This document shows positions 9,309 to 18,567 of a DNA stretch of 64,000 bases, piece after piece. Position numbers and translations under genes: made by a program. This DNA comes from Micromonosporaceae bacterium (GTDB lineage: Bacteria; Actinomycetota; Actinomycetes; Mycobacteriales; Micromonosporaceae). Every line of letters starts with the position of its first letter. The first letter of the stretch is position 1. Below the pieces are notes generated by a model. The model was not told the DNA's origin and did not search any database. It saw nothing but the letters and a program-made list of their open reading frames with translations. The DNA lies in assembly GCA_020027875.1 (NCBI GenBank), contig JAHRHA010000012.1:1-64000 (forward strand), given 5' to 3'.

Positions 9309-9554
9309 ATGTGGCACAGCCGTCCGCGCCACGTCCTGATCGTCGCCGGTCTGGCCGTCGCGTCCATCGCCGCACTCCCCTCTGTAGCCCCTCTGTAGCC
9401 CACGCGGCCACGGTCCTAGCCGCGCAGCGTGATGCTCATCTGGGCCACGCCGTGGTCGTTGCCGCCCTACAACGGTGGCCACGCGGCCTTTCCCCAGCGT
9501 TACGACCCCAGCCAGGGCGACAAGCTTACCGACTGCCCGACCCCCAAGCCGTAA
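9309..9554 (+). pseudogene. Small exported protein, disrupted
   Basis: ATG at 9309 has GGAGG five bases upstream and opens a clear signal peptide: a basic start (MWHSRPRHV), a hydrophobic core (LIVAGLAVASIAAL) and a PSVA-type cleavage region. The frame then hits TAG at the second copy of a tandem 11-base duplication (CCTCTGTAGCC twice). Removing one copy restores ALPSVAHAATVLAAQ. A further single-base shift leads to a coherent tail, ATPWSLPPYNGGHAAFPQRY and onward, ending DCPTPKP before TAA. The intact ancestor would have been a small secreted protein. It is called a pseudogene because two separate lesions are needed to explain it. Confidence 0.45.
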
Positions 9555-9673
9555 CGTATCTGGATCGTGGTGCCGTGCAGCTCACTGCAAACCAAGTGCA
9601 AGCCATCCCGCGATCCTGGACTCGGATGAAAGAGTGAGACCTAGGGCATCCGAGATGGCGGAGGGGCACGACA

Positions 9674-10720
9674 ATGAAACCCATAGCCATGAACCACGTA
9701 GCACCTCATCGCGTCACCTACGACCGCCTCGAGGACCTGCTCAACGCCCTCGCAGCCGGCCGCGAATGGCGGGTCGAACCGATGGGCAAGCACGAGGACT
9801 CCCTGTCCGGCGCCCCATTCGAGCGCGCAATCATCGACGATGAGCACTACGTCGTCAAGCACATCAGCCGGGATCTCGACTGGGTCATGCGGGTTCTGGG
9901 CGACGGCGCGGACGGCATGCGGCCGCGGGCGCTCACGATGTGGCAAGAGGGCCTGCTGGACGCCCTGCCCGACGAGATCGATCACGTGATCGTGGGCATG
10001 GTGCAGGACCCGACGACCGGGCACCTCCACCAGGTTATGCGCGATGTCGGTGCCGCCATGGTGCCTGCCGGCGATTTCGCCGTACCGCTAGATCGGCACC
10101 GCCGCTTTCTCGACCACATGGCCGCGACGCACGCCAAGTACTGGGGCTTTGAGGACCGGTACGGGTTGACAACCACTCAGCATCGGTACGGCTTCGCCCA
10201 CCCAGCGGTCACTGAAGCCGAGGCGGCCGCCGGGCATGACGACGACATACCGCGCATGTTTCCGGGCGGGTGGGCGGCCGTCCGTGCCGTATCGACCGAG
10301 GCCGCCGACACTGCCCTGGCCTTGGCCGCGGATGCCGGCCCGCTCAAGGCCGCGATGGCCGAAGGGCCGCGCACGCTCGTGCACGGCGACTGGAAGTTCG
10401 GCAACCTCGGCTCGCTGCCGGACGGTCGCACGGTGCTGCTCGATTGGGCCTGGCCGGGCGAGGCCGGTCCGTGTGTCGACCTCGCCTGGTATCTCGCCGT
10501 CAACTGTGACCGCCTGCCAGAGTCCAAAGAAGACGTAATCGAGGCGTACCGGTCCGACCTGGAGCGCCGAGGCATCGGTACCGGGCACTGGTGGGACCGG
10601 CAGCTTGAGTTGGCCCTGCTCGGGGCGTTCGTCCAGTTAGGCTGGTCCAAGCCGGGCGACCCCGTCGAGCTGGCCTGGTGGACCGACCGGATCGTCACCA
10701 CCGCGCGCTCACTTGACTAG
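9674..10720 (+). CDS. Aminoglycoside-phosphotransferase-family kinase
   Basis: A 348-residue protein of the APH/choline-kinase fold. It shows the catalytic-loop motif HGDWKFGN and the metal-binding LLDWAWPGEAG that replaces the DFG of protein kinases, plus a DLAWYLAVNCDRLP segment common in the C-terminal lobe. The N-terminal lobe contains a YVVKHIS strand that may carry the ATP-binding lysine. Such proteins phosphorylate small molecules (antibiotics, sugars, amino alcohols); resistance cannot be inferred. ATG at 9674 is preceded by GGAGGGG. It ends 6 bases before the convergent acetyltransferase gene. Confidence 0.8.
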   Translation: MKPIAMNHVAPHRVTYDRLEDLLNALAAGREWRVEPMGKHEDSLSGAPFERAIIDDEHYVVKHISRDLDWVMRVLGDGADGMRPRALTMWQEGLLDALPDEIDHVIVGMVQDPTTGHLHQVMRDVGAAMVPAGDFAVPLDRHRRFLDHMAATHAKYWGFEDRYGLTTTQHRYGFAHPAVTEAEAAAGHDDDIPRMFPGGWAAVRAVSTEAADTALALAADAGPLKAAMAEGPRTLVHGDWKFGNLGSLPDGRTVLLDWAWPGEAGPCVDLAWYLAVNCDRLPESKEDVIEAYRSDLERRGIGTGHWWDRQLELALLGAFVQLGWSKPGDPVELAWWTDRIVTTARSLD

Positions 10721-10726
10721 CAAAGG

Positions 10727-11176
10727 TCAGATGACTCGCTCAAACATCATCAATGCTGTGCCGGGTCCATTGTGGTCGCGGATCGGGCCGGACACGGTGA
10801 AGCCCATCCGTCGATGGAACGCGATCGACCCGTCGTTGGTTGGTGATGTGACCGCGTTGACGACCGAGCGCCCGTCGCCACGGGCCAACTCGAAGAATTG
10901 CTCGTACAGCCGCCTGGCTAGACCGCTCGACCGGGCGTCTGGCCGGACGCCGACAAAGTGGATGTACGCCCGGTCAGACTCCGACGGCGACAGGATGCCC
11001 ACGAGAAGGCCCGCGAGCCCCGTCGCGTCCTCGGCAACCAGGCTCGTCCGATGAAAGTGGTCGAGGAACAACCGCGGCAGCGACCCGAGGATAGCCCGAC
11101 CCCACCACTCGTCGACCACGGCCGCGATCGCGTCGTAGTCATCGGGGCGCGCCGCCCGCAGCACGAGCTCACTCAC
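10727..11176 (-). CDS. GNAT-family N-acetyltransferase
   Basis: A 149-residue single-domain acetyltransferase. The fold marks are LVLRAARPDDYDAIAAVV, then AYIHFVGVRPDARSSGLARRL (acetyl-CoA pyrophosphate loop, R/Q-x-x-G-x-A type), then VNAVTSPTNDGSIAFHRRMGF, the usual final motif. GTG at 11176 was chosen because it overlaps the TGA of the upstream giant SARP regulator (GTGA), a translational-coupling arrangement. That overlap means the two are made from one transcript. The acceptor substrate is unknown; coupling to the regulator hints at a shared physiological context but no more. Confidence 0.8.
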   Translation of the reverse strand: MSELVLRAARPDDYDAIAAVVDEWWGRAILGSLPRLFLDHFHRTSLVAEDATGLAGLLVGILSPSESDRAYIHFVGVRPDARSSGLARRLYEQFFELARGDGRSVVNAVTSPTNDGSIAFHRRMGFTVSGPIRDHNGPGTALMMFERVI

Positions 11177-14100
11177 CCGGACTCTCCCGAGCCCGCCATG
11201 CGCCGAAGGGTGTCCCCGTACGGCCCGGCCCGCGACGCGAGCGTGCCGGCGCGGTCCACTGCCAGCGCCCGCCAACGGTCAACGTCGAAAACCCGCCCCA
11301 CCTCGGCGGTCAGCCACCACGCCTCCATCGGTGCAACCTCGACGAGCGCATCTACATCGGACGCCAGGTCGTCGGGTGCGATGCGCTCTCCCAACAGTCG
11401 GCGCGACATGGCCAGCCACAACCGTGACAAGACGAGGTACCGCCGCATTGACAGGCGTGCCGCCGTCTCCCGTACCGTCTCGAATGCGGACACCGCGGCG
11501 GAGGCGTCACCGGTGGCGAGCGACCACCGACCCGACACGAGCCCGGTGCGTAGCTCCGTGCGCCACTGGAACAGATAGCCGTCGTCGACCTCGGGCACCA
11601 GCCTGGCCAGATACGTCTCGGCCGTGGCCGGGTCGCCCGCCCGCAACCGGCCGTCGGCGAGGTCCAGCAGCGCGTGTGCCAGCGGTTCTGCCAGGCTATG
11701 GGTCGCTGCCAATTCGTACGCACGGGTGTTGGCCTCGTCCGCCTCGGCCAGGGCTCCTACGCTGCGCAGGATCCAGCCGCGGAAGTTGTCATCGCGTGCG
11801 TTGAAGCGCTCCGTTCGCGCGCGTGCGGCCGCTTGCGACATCAGGGTGAACTCGCGCAGGGCGGCGGCGGGCTCCCCACGCAAGGCCTGCGCATAGCCCG
11901 CGACCATGTGCCGGGTGATCGCCGCGAACGGGTAGCCCACCCGCGGTTGGATCGGCTCGTCGGCCCGCACCAGCCGCAAGGCCGCAGCCGGGTCATCGCC
12001 GTGTACGAGCAGGAACGCGCGCCACGTCTCGACCAGCGGAGCCACGCTCGCCGGTGCCTCGCTGCCGACCCGGTCAAGCAGGTCCCGCGCGCCGGGCAGG
12101 TCGCCGATCGCGTGTCTGACCCGTCCGGCGAGGGCGAGGCAGGACGCCCGGACCTCCGGATCCGCCGCCACCGCGGCGCCCTCCTCCGCGAGGCGCGCGC
12201 ACCGGTCGAAGTCCCGCTCCACATAGGATACAAGCGCGGCAACCTCGAGCGCCGCGGCGTAATTCGGATCGTCGGGGGCGACCCGTTCGCGGACGGCGCG
12301 TGTGTCCGCGGCCGCGCCGGCCGTGTCGGACACGCGCAGCCGGATCCGGGCCCGCCGCACCAACAGGTCCGGTCGGTCGTCGAGCGACAGCGCCTCGTCG
12401 AAGAGGCGGCCGGCTTCGGCAAGGTCGAACCGAGCGGCGGCAATCTCGCCGGCCCTGGCCAACGCGGTCGCCGCAGCGACCAGATCCCCGCCGAGGCGGG
12501 CATGGTACGCAACCGTGAGCGGCTCCGCGTTGGTACGCGCGGCGAGACTCCGGGCCGCCTGTCGGTGCAGCAGCGCGGCGCGAGCCATGCTCGTGCCGGT
12601 ACGGAGAGAGTCGCGCACAAGCTCGTGGGCAAACTGAAAGCCGGCACCGCTCTCGACCAGCAGGTGCCGCCGAACCCCCACCTCCAGGTGATCCAGCAAC
12701 GAGGTGACGGGTTCGTCGAGCACGGCAGCGAGCAGTTCCAGATCCACATCGGAGCCCAGCACGGCCGCGGCCCGAAGCGTCTCCGCGACGCCAGGTCCGG
12801 CCCGTTCACATCGATCGATGACCGAGCCGCGAATGGACGCAGGAAGGTCTCCATCGCCCGCCCGGGACAGCTCCCACAGGAACATCGGATGTCCGCCACT
12901 ACGCTCGTGCAGCCGGAGTGCCTGAGCTGACCCGGCGGGTAGGCCCAGCGCCGTTGCGGCCGCGGCCTGGTCGAGCGGACCGAGCAGGACGAGCGTGTCC
13001 CCGCGCAGCGCCGCGCCCTCCCCGGTGCGCTGGGCGGCGAGAATGAGCAGCCGTACGGCGGAGAGGCGGCGCACGGCGTGATGTAGCCAGGCCCGGGTGG
13101 CCGGGTCGGCCCATTGCGCGTCGTCCACGACGAGCACGACCGGCCACTGGTGGGCCAGCCGCGAGATGACCGTGTCGTACCCGGCGAAGGCCAGACTCAG
13201 CCCGGTGTCCACCTCCGCCGCAAGCCCAGCCGCCGCAAGCCCAGCCGCCGCAAGCCCAGCCGCCCCAAGACCAGCCGCCCCAAGACCGGCCGCGGCCACC
13301 CCCAACGCGGGAGTACTTAACCCTGCACCGGATCCTGCGGCGAGTCCGCCCACCCACAGCCCACCGGCCGAGACGTCACCGAGAAGTCGGCGGACAGGTT
13401 CGGCCTCGCCAGCCAGCAGTACCTCGCTATCTAGCGCCTGGTGGCCGTACGCGTCGCCGCCGCGATGATGAGGGGGTGTCCGCAGGAGCCCGGCGAGGGC
13501 GTCGAGCAACGGCTGCAAGGGCAGCCCGCCGGAGAGTTCGTCTCCGCGACACCTCAGCATAAGCGCCGCGCCCGGCCGATCGATCTGGAGTTGACGGGTG
13601 AACTCGGCGAGCAGCCTCGTCTTGCCTATGCCCGCCTCACCCTCGATCACCACCAGCTGAGGCTGGCCCGACGCCGCGCGCTCGAATGCCCGCGTCAGCG
13701 CCGCGAGCTCCGCATCTCGGCCGGCCAGCGGCCCACCGGCGGCCAACTCCCGCTTCGACGCACTCCCCGATGCCTTGGCTCGGGGCCGCTTCGGCACCGT
13801 CTTGGAGTCACCCGCGGCGCGGCGCTGGACGGGTTCGGCCCGCAGCAACTGCAGGTGCAGAGCCTTTGTCTCGGCGGCCGGGTCCACTCCCAGTTCGTCG
13901 CGCAGCCGGTCGGCGGTGGCAGCGTATGCCCGCAGGGCCACCGCCGGACGCCCGGCGGCGTGATGGGCCGACATCACGGCCCGCAGCGCGGCCTCGTCAT
14001 ACGGTTCGGCGTCGAGGGCACGCTCCGCAAGCGCAGACGCGGTCCAGGGGTCTCCGCTCGCGAGGACGGCCTCGGCCGCGACCAGGCGAGCCGCGGCAGC

Positions 14101-14559
14101 GTACCGGGCGACCTCGGCGCGTTCGGCCTCCAACCACTGCGTCTCATCCGGCTCCTCCGGCAGGACCGGCCCGCGCAGCAGCTCTAGCGCGGCCCGGGCG
14201 GCGGCGGTCGCGGGAGCAACTGCGCCGACGTCGAGTCGCCGCCGGGCCTCCACGGCCAACTCGGCCAGCGCCACCACATCGAGCCAGTCGGCCATCAGCG
14301 TGTAGCCGGCCTGGGTACGGGTGAGCCGGTCCGCACCGAGTGCCGAGCGCAGGCGGCTGACGAGCACGGAGAGTTGGTCGGCCGGATGGCTAGGAAGCTC
14401 ATCGCCCCAGACGACCTGGGCCAGGGTGTCCACGCTGACCGAAGCCCCACGCGCGATTGCGAGCCGGCTCAGCAGCCGACGCGCCTTGCGGCTGCTGAGA
14501 CGACCCAGGTCCACCCCCTCGACGGCCAGCCCGCCGAGCACCCGTACCCGCACCGCCAT
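11173..14559 (-). CDS. AfsR/SARP-type regulator: N-terminal BTAD, AAA-like ATPase, TPR
   Basis: About 1128 residues. The N terminus is an OmpR-like winged helix (VRVLGGLAV, then SSRKARRLLSRLA) followed by BTAD (to about residue 250). An AAA_16-type ATPase has Walker A EGEAGIGKT around residue 310 and a Walker B VVLVVDDAQWAD. TPR-like helices fill the C-terminal half. This is the usual order for large SARP activators, opposite to that of the regulator at 5805-9131. A Gly-Leu-Ala-Ala pentapeptide run encoded by a 15-bp minisatellite interrupts the ATPase region. ATG at 14559 or GTG at 14577 could start it; neither has a strong ribosome binding site. It is coupled to the downstream acetyltransferase by a 4-base overlap. 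Confidence 0.85.
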   Translation of the reverse strand: MAVRVRVLGGLAVEGVDLGRLSSRKARRLLSRLAIARGASVSVDTLAQVVWGDELPSHPADQLSVLVSRLRSALGADRLTRTQAGYTLMADWLDVVALAELAVEARRRLDVGAVAPATAAARAALELLRGPVLPEEPDETQWLEAERAEVARYAAAARLVAAEAVLASGDPWTASALAERALDAEPYDEAALRAVMSAHHAAGRPAVALRAYAATADRLRDELGVDPAAETKALHLQLLRAEPVQRRAAGDSKTVPKRPRAKASGSASKRELAAGGPLAGRDAELAALTRAFERAASGQPQLVVIEGEAGIGKTRLLAEFTRQLQIDRPGAALMLRCRGDELSGGLPLQPLLDALAGLLRTPPHHRGGDAYGHQALDSEVLLAGEAEPVRRLLGDVSAGGLWVGGLAAGSGAGLSTPALGVAAAGLGAAGLGAAGLAAAGLAAAGLAAEVDTGLSLAFAGYDTVISRLAHQWPVVLVVDDAQWADPATRAWLHHAVRRLSAVRLLILAAQRTGEGAALRGDTLVLLGPLDQAAAATALGLPAGSAQALRLHERSGGHPMFLWELSRAGDGDLPASIRGSVIDRCERAGPGVAETLRAAAVLGSDVDLELLAAVLDEPVTSLLDHLEVGVRRHLLVESGAGFQFAHELVRDSLRTGTSMARAALLHRQAARSLAARTNAEPLTVAYHARLGGDLVAAATALARAGEIAAARFDLAEAGRLFDEALSLDDRPDLLVRRARIRLRVSDTAGAAADTRAVRERVAPDDPNYAAALEVAALVSYVERDFDRCARLAEEGAAVAADPEVRASCLALAGRVRHAIGDLPGARDLLDRVGSEAPASVAPLVETWRAFLLVHGDDPAAALRLVRADEPIQPRVGYPFAAITRHMVAGYAQALRGEPAAALREFTLMSQAAARARTERFNARDDNFRGWILRSVGALAEADEANTRAYELAATHSLAEPLAHALLDLADGRLRAGDPATAETYLARLVPEVDDGYLFQWRTELRTGLVSGRWSLATGDASAAVSAFETVRETAARLSMRRYLVLSRLWLAMSRRLLGERIAPDDLASDVDALVEVAPMEAWWLTAEVGRVFDVDRWRALAVDRAGTLASRAGPYGDTLRRMAGSGESG
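13217..13291. repeat. Five tandem 15-bp units inside the SARP regulator
   Basis: Units begin GCCGCAAGCCCAGCC (three exact copies) and continue as two variants with AAGACCAGCC and AAGACCGGCC. They keep the frame and encode GLAAA/GLGAA pentapeptides in the ATPase region at about residues 423-448. Such in-frame minisatellites can change copy number by slippage without breaking the gene. Confidence 0.85.
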
Positions 14560-15020
14560 CCCATCGGTATACCGCACCGCCGGTTGGTCCGAACTGTGGC
14601 CGGTCCCCTAGCGCCCCCCGCCCGAAATACCGCATTTGTGGTGAACTGGACGCGGCCTCGCGCCCCGTCGTGAACGCGAACGTGCGAGCGGATACTCGAA
14701 ACAAACCGCACAACAGGGCGTGCACATGGCGAGGAGCCGGCGTCCACGGGGGAAGACGTCGGCTCCTGCGGCCCTCAGCATAGCTGGACTTCCCCGCCAT
14801 CGCTAGGCCGTGTTTTCGGGCGTACCCGCTCGTGCGATTGACGGTTCCGCCCCTCCATCCGGTCGCTGCGAAGCGTCCGACCGGCCTACCCGTCGCGACC
14901 TCCGTCGGCGTGACCACTGTGGATCCGGCCGGCCCGAAGGGCTCCTCCGGCAACGTCGCCGACCGCGCTACGCGCGGCCCGGCCCGCCCGCACCTGACAG
15001 CGCACGACGATACTGAGCTG
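14560..15020. other. Divergent intergenic region upstream of the SARP regulator
   Basis: This 461-base stretch separates the SARP regulator from the hypothetical gene on the other strand. It must hold both promoters. An imperfect hairpin sits at 14732-14767. A plus-strand frame is open from 14832 into the next gene, but its residues there do not resemble a conserved protein, so I do not count it as coding. Confidence 0.35.
14732..14767. repeat. Inverted repeat in a divergent intergenic region
   Basis: Arms AGGAGCCGGCGTC and GACGTCGGCTCCT pair over 13 bases with one mismatch around a 10-base loop. No T-tract follows. Since both flanking genes are read away from it, a terminator role is unlikely; an operator or an mRNA leader structure is more plausible. 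Confidence 0.45.
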
Positions 15021-15650
15021 ATGACCGAGCCGTCCTCAGCTCTCTCGGCTACGCGGCGGTCCTGGCACGCCGTCGGCGAGCTCGTGTTGGCCGGACCCCA
15101 GCACCGGCGCAGTGGAACCATCCGCCTACGTATCGTGCCCGGTGGCTTCGCCACGACGAGGGAACCAGCGCTGGCCATCGACACCGCCGACCTCGTGGCC
15201 GGCGACGCGCGCGTCGGCATCGACGGTCGTACCTGCGCGGAACTGGCGGCGGCCACTAGACTCGACGTTGGACCTCCGCTGGGGCTCTATCAGGACGGTT
15301 CCGCCATGCCCGAACACGACGTACTGACTGTGGACGCCGCGGCGGCCGCGGTCCTCGCCGACGCGTTCGACACCGGCGACGCCGCCCTACGACAATTCGC
15401 TCCGACTGAGACGCCGGTGCTCTGGCCCGAGCACTTCGACGTCGCCATCAGCGTCGACGACGTGAACTACGGCGTTTCGCTCGGCGACTCCTACCTCGAC
15501 GAGCCGTACGCCTACGTCGGTCCGTGGCAGCCCACGATGGGCGAGTTCTGGAACGCACCCTTCGGCGCGACTCGTACGCTGCGGGAGTTGGCCGATATCG
15601 ACACCTTGGTCGCCTTCTTCGCCAAGGGCCGACGACTAGCACACGGCTAG
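15021..15650 (+). CDS. Hypothetical protein, unknown function
   Basis: About 209 residues from ATG at 15021. The sequence is soluble, acidic and rich in short strands; notable pieces are HFDVAISVDDVNYGVSLGDS and a Trp-rich VGPWQPTMGEFWNAPFG segment. I do not recognise a family. An in-frame start at 14832 exists but the extra 63 residues look non-coding (Pro/Thr/Gly-rich without structure). The gene ends 15 bases before the convergent hydroxyproline operon, so the two may share termination signals. It is called a gene on codon bias and length only. Confidence 0.6.
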   Translation: MTEPSSALSATRRSWHAVGELVLAGPQHRRSGTIRLRIVPGGFATTREPALAIDTADLVAGDARVGIDGRTCAELAAATRLDVGPPLGLYQDGSAMPEHDVLTVDAAAAAVLADAFDTGDAALRQFAPTETPVLWPEHFDVAISVDDVNYGVSLGDSYLDEPYAYVGPWQPTMGEFWNAPFGATRTLRELADIDTLVAFFAKGRRLAHG

Positions 15651-15665
15651 TTGCTCGCCCGGGCG

Positions 15666-17339
15666 TCAGGTGGGACGAGACAGATCACCGAGGAGCATCG
15701 GCGCGGCAAAGGGTCGATGCGCGTATGTGGCGAGGTCGTCGCGCCGCACGTCCCGGTCGCACAGTCGCGCAGTGAGCTCAGCCGTCGCGTACCCGCATAC
15801 CCGTCCCTGGCACCAACCCATCCCCGGGCGGGCGAGCAGCTTGACCGTACGGGCATCGCTCGCGCCCAGGTCGGTGACGGCCGCCGCGATCGATGCGTAG
15901 GGCACCTCCTCGCACCGGCACACCAGCGTCTGGTCTTCCAGCCACACCGGCCACCCCGCCGGCGGCGCGTGAGCGGCATGCATCGCGTCGGCGAACGCGC
16001 GCAATCGACGGCGGCGGCGGCGCAACGATGCCAGCTCCCGACCGGACAGCGGGTCCGATGACCCGGCCGCCTGGGCCGCGGCCGACCCGGCGAGCTCACC
16101 CTCAACCACGGAAAGGGTGGCGCCGCCCACTCCGGTGATCTCCCCTGCCGCGTACACCCCCGGCACGGACGTCTGTCCCTCCCCCCCAACCATGACGGCG
16201 AGGCCACCGTCGGCGCTCACCCGTGTGGCGCAGCCCAGCATCAAGGCGAGGTCGAGGTTGGCCGTGAAGCCGTACCCGATCGCCACGGCGTCACAGGTGA
16301 CCCGCTTCACCGATCCGGCCACGACTTGGCCGGCGTTGTCAAGTCGGGCGACGTCCACTCCCGACACACCCGCCTCACCGTAGGCGGCGATGACGGCGTG
16401 GCGGACGCGGTACGGCACGCGGCGGCGCGCCAATGCTGCCGCGTATGCCATCGCTTCGCGCACCTTGCCCGCCACCCCCACAATTGATCCCGGCCGGCCC
16501 AGGTAGCCGCGCGGGTCACCGGCCTCATAGACCCCGATCACCCGTACGCCGGCAGCGGCCTGACCGACCGCGACCGGAAGCAGAAACGGCCCGGCACCCG
16601 CCACCACGACGTCGCGACCCACGGCCACGCCGGAACCCTTGAGGAGCGCCTGCGCCGCGCCCGGCGTGACCACGCCGGGGAGATCCCAACCGGGGAACGG
16701 CAGCACCCGGTCGTACGCACCGGTCGCGAGCACTACCCGCCCGGCCTCCACCCGACCCGCGGTCGTGTGGAGCACGAAGCCGGGTTCGGCGAACCAGACG
16801 GTCGCGTTCGGGATGTGGTCGACACGTTCCTCCACAATGGAGCGCAGGCCGGCGAACACCGGCCAGTCCCGGTAGCCACGCTCCTCGCCCTCGCCCATGG
16901 ACTCGCGCTGCCGCCAGAACTGCCCGCCCGGCTGGCCCGCGCCGTCGATCAGCGCAACCCGGCTGCCGCCAAGGGCGGCCGTGGCAGCGGCGGCCAGGCC
17001 GGCCGGACCGGCGCCGACGACCGCGACGTCGTAGCGCGCCGCAGACGGTGGCCCAGGCGTCGCACTCGTACCCGGCGATGCGGCGCCGACCAGGTCGTGA
17101 CGGCTGGACACCACCATGCCTGGACGGGCGATGGCCAGGCAGGCCCGCTGACCGGGCACCCCGTCGATGGTGGCCAGGCAGTCGAAGCACGCGCCGATGC
17201 CGCAGAAGAGGCCGCGCTGCGCCCGCGCGACCGGCGTGGTCCGCCAGGACCGGATACCCGCCTCCCACAGCGCGCCGGCCACCGTCTGTCCGGGTAGCAC
17301 CGGGACCGTCCGGCCGTCGAAGACAATCTCGTCAGCCAT
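15666..17339 (-). CDS. D-hydroxyproline dehydrogenase-like subunit: 2Fe-2S + FAD + BFD fusion
   Basis: A 557-residue fusion. Residues 1-90 form a plant-type [2Fe-2S] domain with Cys46, 51, 54 and 67. An FAD/NAD-binding domain follows with GAGPAG at 109-114 and an ATGAYDRVLPFPGWD segment. The C terminus is a BFD-like iron-sulphur region with CRC at 474-476 and CQGRVC at 510-515. In proteobacterial hydroxyproline dehydrogenases (and HcnA/HcnB) the first two parts are separate subunits; here they are one chain. With the adjacent DAO-family protein it should oxidise D-hydroxyproline to a pyrroline carboxylate. ATG at 17339 overlaps the upstream gene by 8 bases and has GGGAGAGG before it. Confidence 0.8.
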   Translation of the reverse strand: MADEIVFDGRTVPVLPGQTVAGALWEAGIRSWRTTPVARAQRGLFCGIGACFDCLATIDGVPGQRACLAIARPGMVVSSRHDLVGAASPGTSATPGPPSAARYDVAVVGAGPAGLAAAATAALGGSRVALIDGAGQPGGQFWRQRESMGEGEERGYRDWPVFAGLRSIVEERVDHIPNATVWFAEPGFVLHTTAGRVEAGRVVLATGAYDRVLPFPGWDLPGVVTPGAAQALLKGSGVAVGRDVVVAGAGPFLLPVAVGQAAAGVRVIGVYEAGDPRGYLGRPGSIVGVAGKVREAMAYAAALARRRVPYRVRHAVIAAYGEAGVSGVDVARLDNAGQVVAGSVKRVTCDAVAIGYGFTANLDLALMLGCATRVSADGGLAVMVGGEGQTSVPGVYAAGEITGVGGATLSVVEGELAGSAAAQAAGSSDPLSGRELASLRRRRRRLRAFADAMHAAHAPPAGWPVWLEDQTLVCRCEEVPYASIAAAVTDLGASDARTVKLLARPGMGWCQGRVCGYATAELTARLCDRDVRRDDLATYAHRPFAAPMLLGDLSRPT

Positions 17340-18543
17340 TGGCCTCTCCCGCGATAGACGCTACCGCGAAACGCTCGGGGGTAAACGGTACCGGGTCCAC
17401 GGCCGGCGCTGCCCCGACGAGTGCGGAGGTGATGAGGTCGGCCGTCGCCGGGGCGAGCCCGATGCCAGCGCCCTCGTGCCCGCACGCGTGTAGCAGGCCC
17501 GGCACCCGCGGGTCAGGGCCGATCACCGGCAGATGATCCGGCGAGTAGGGACGGAAGCCAACGTACGCCCGGATGACATGGACACCGGCCAGGAACGGAA
17601 ACAGGTCAATGGCCTGGGCGGCGAGGCGACGCAGCACCGGCAGCGCGAACGTCCGGTCGAAGCCGACCCTCTCCCGGCTGGCTCCGATGAGGACGGTGCC
17701 CGCGCGAGTGCCCTCAACCACCGCCGAGGTCTGCAGGTCACTCGCCTCGCTCGCAACATTGGCCACGTACTCGGCGGCGTACACCTTATGCCGGATCGGC
17801 GGCGCCTCCCCCGCCGAAGTAAGTGGCTCGGTGACCAGGATGAAGCCACGCCGCGGCATGATCGGCACATCGACGCCGGCGAGCCTCGCCACGTCGCCCG
17901 CCCACGTTCCGGCGGCGTTGACCACGGCCGGCGTGGCGATCGACCCCGACGACGTTCGCACCGCCGCTACCCGCCCACCGTGGTCCAGTTCGATGGCGGT
18001 CACCGTAGCGCCGGGATGAAAGCTCGCGCCGTGGTCGCGGACCGCCGCCTTCAGCAGGTGGGCGGTGGCCAGCATCGGCTGGAGTTGCATGTCCTGTGGA
18101 TAAGACGCGCCTCCGGCCAGCCCGTGTCGAAGGTGGGGCTCGTAGGTGTGCACGTCATCCGGACCGAGTTCGAGAACCGTTATCCCAAGGGCGCGGTGCT
18201 CGGTGCCGAGCGTACGAAGAGTCTCCAATGCGCTCGCCGTCGCCGCCACGACCAGTCCGCCCTTACGCTCAAGTTCGAAAGCGTCGGCGTCCAGTGAGGA
18301 CCCGAGCTCTTCCCACAAGGCGAGCGAGTGCAGCGTCAGGTCGAGCTCCGGGCCGGGACTCTTGTCCGAGACGAGCAGGTTACCTTCCCCCGCGCCCGTC
18401 GTCCCACCCGCCATGGGACCCCGGTCGACGACCGCGACCCGCAGGCCTGCCCGGGCCGCGTAATAGGCGCAGGCCGCGCCGACGACACCCGCCCCGACCA
18501 CCACGACATCGGCGGTCGCGGAGCGCGGCTGGGACATCGCCAT
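17332..18543 (-). CDS. DAO-family FAD oxidoreductase, hydroxyproline dehydrogenase catalytic subunit
   Basis: A 403-residue D-amino-acid-oxidase/HcnC-like flavoprotein. The dinucleotide-binding motif VVVVGAGVVGAACAYYAA lies at about 13-30, a GGTTGAGEGNLL segment follows, and the C terminus has the FRPYSPDHLPVIGPD and HACGHEGAGIGLAPAT motifs usual in this family. In hydroxyproline operons this subunit carries the substrate-oxidising FAD. It ends 8 bases inside the next gene and starts 24 bases after the epimerase, a tight operon. A glycine-oxidase or proline-dehydrogenase role is the alternative; the epimerase next door favours cis-4-hydroxy-D-proline. Confidence 0.8.
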   Translation of the reverse strand: MAMSQPRSATADVVVVGAGVVGAACAYYAARAGLRVAVVDRGPMAGGTTGAGEGNLLVSDKSPGPELDLTLHSLALWEELGSSLDADAFELERKGGLVVAATASALETLRTLGTEHRALGITVLELGPDDVHTYEPHLRHGLAGGASYPQDMQLQPMLATAHLLKAAVRDHGASFHPGATVTAIELDHGGRVAAVRTSSGSIATPAVVNAAGTWAGDVARLAGVDVPIMPRRGFILVTEPLTSAGEAPPIRHKVYAAEYVANVASEASDLQTSAVVEGTRAGTVLIGASRERVGFDRTFALPVLRRLAAQAIDLFPFLAGVHVIRAYVGFRPYSPDHLPVIGPDPRVPGLLHACGHEGAGIGLAPATADLITSALVGAAPAVDPVPFTPERFAVASIAGEANG

Positions 18544-18567
18544 GCGGACCTTCCCGTCAGATGCGAG

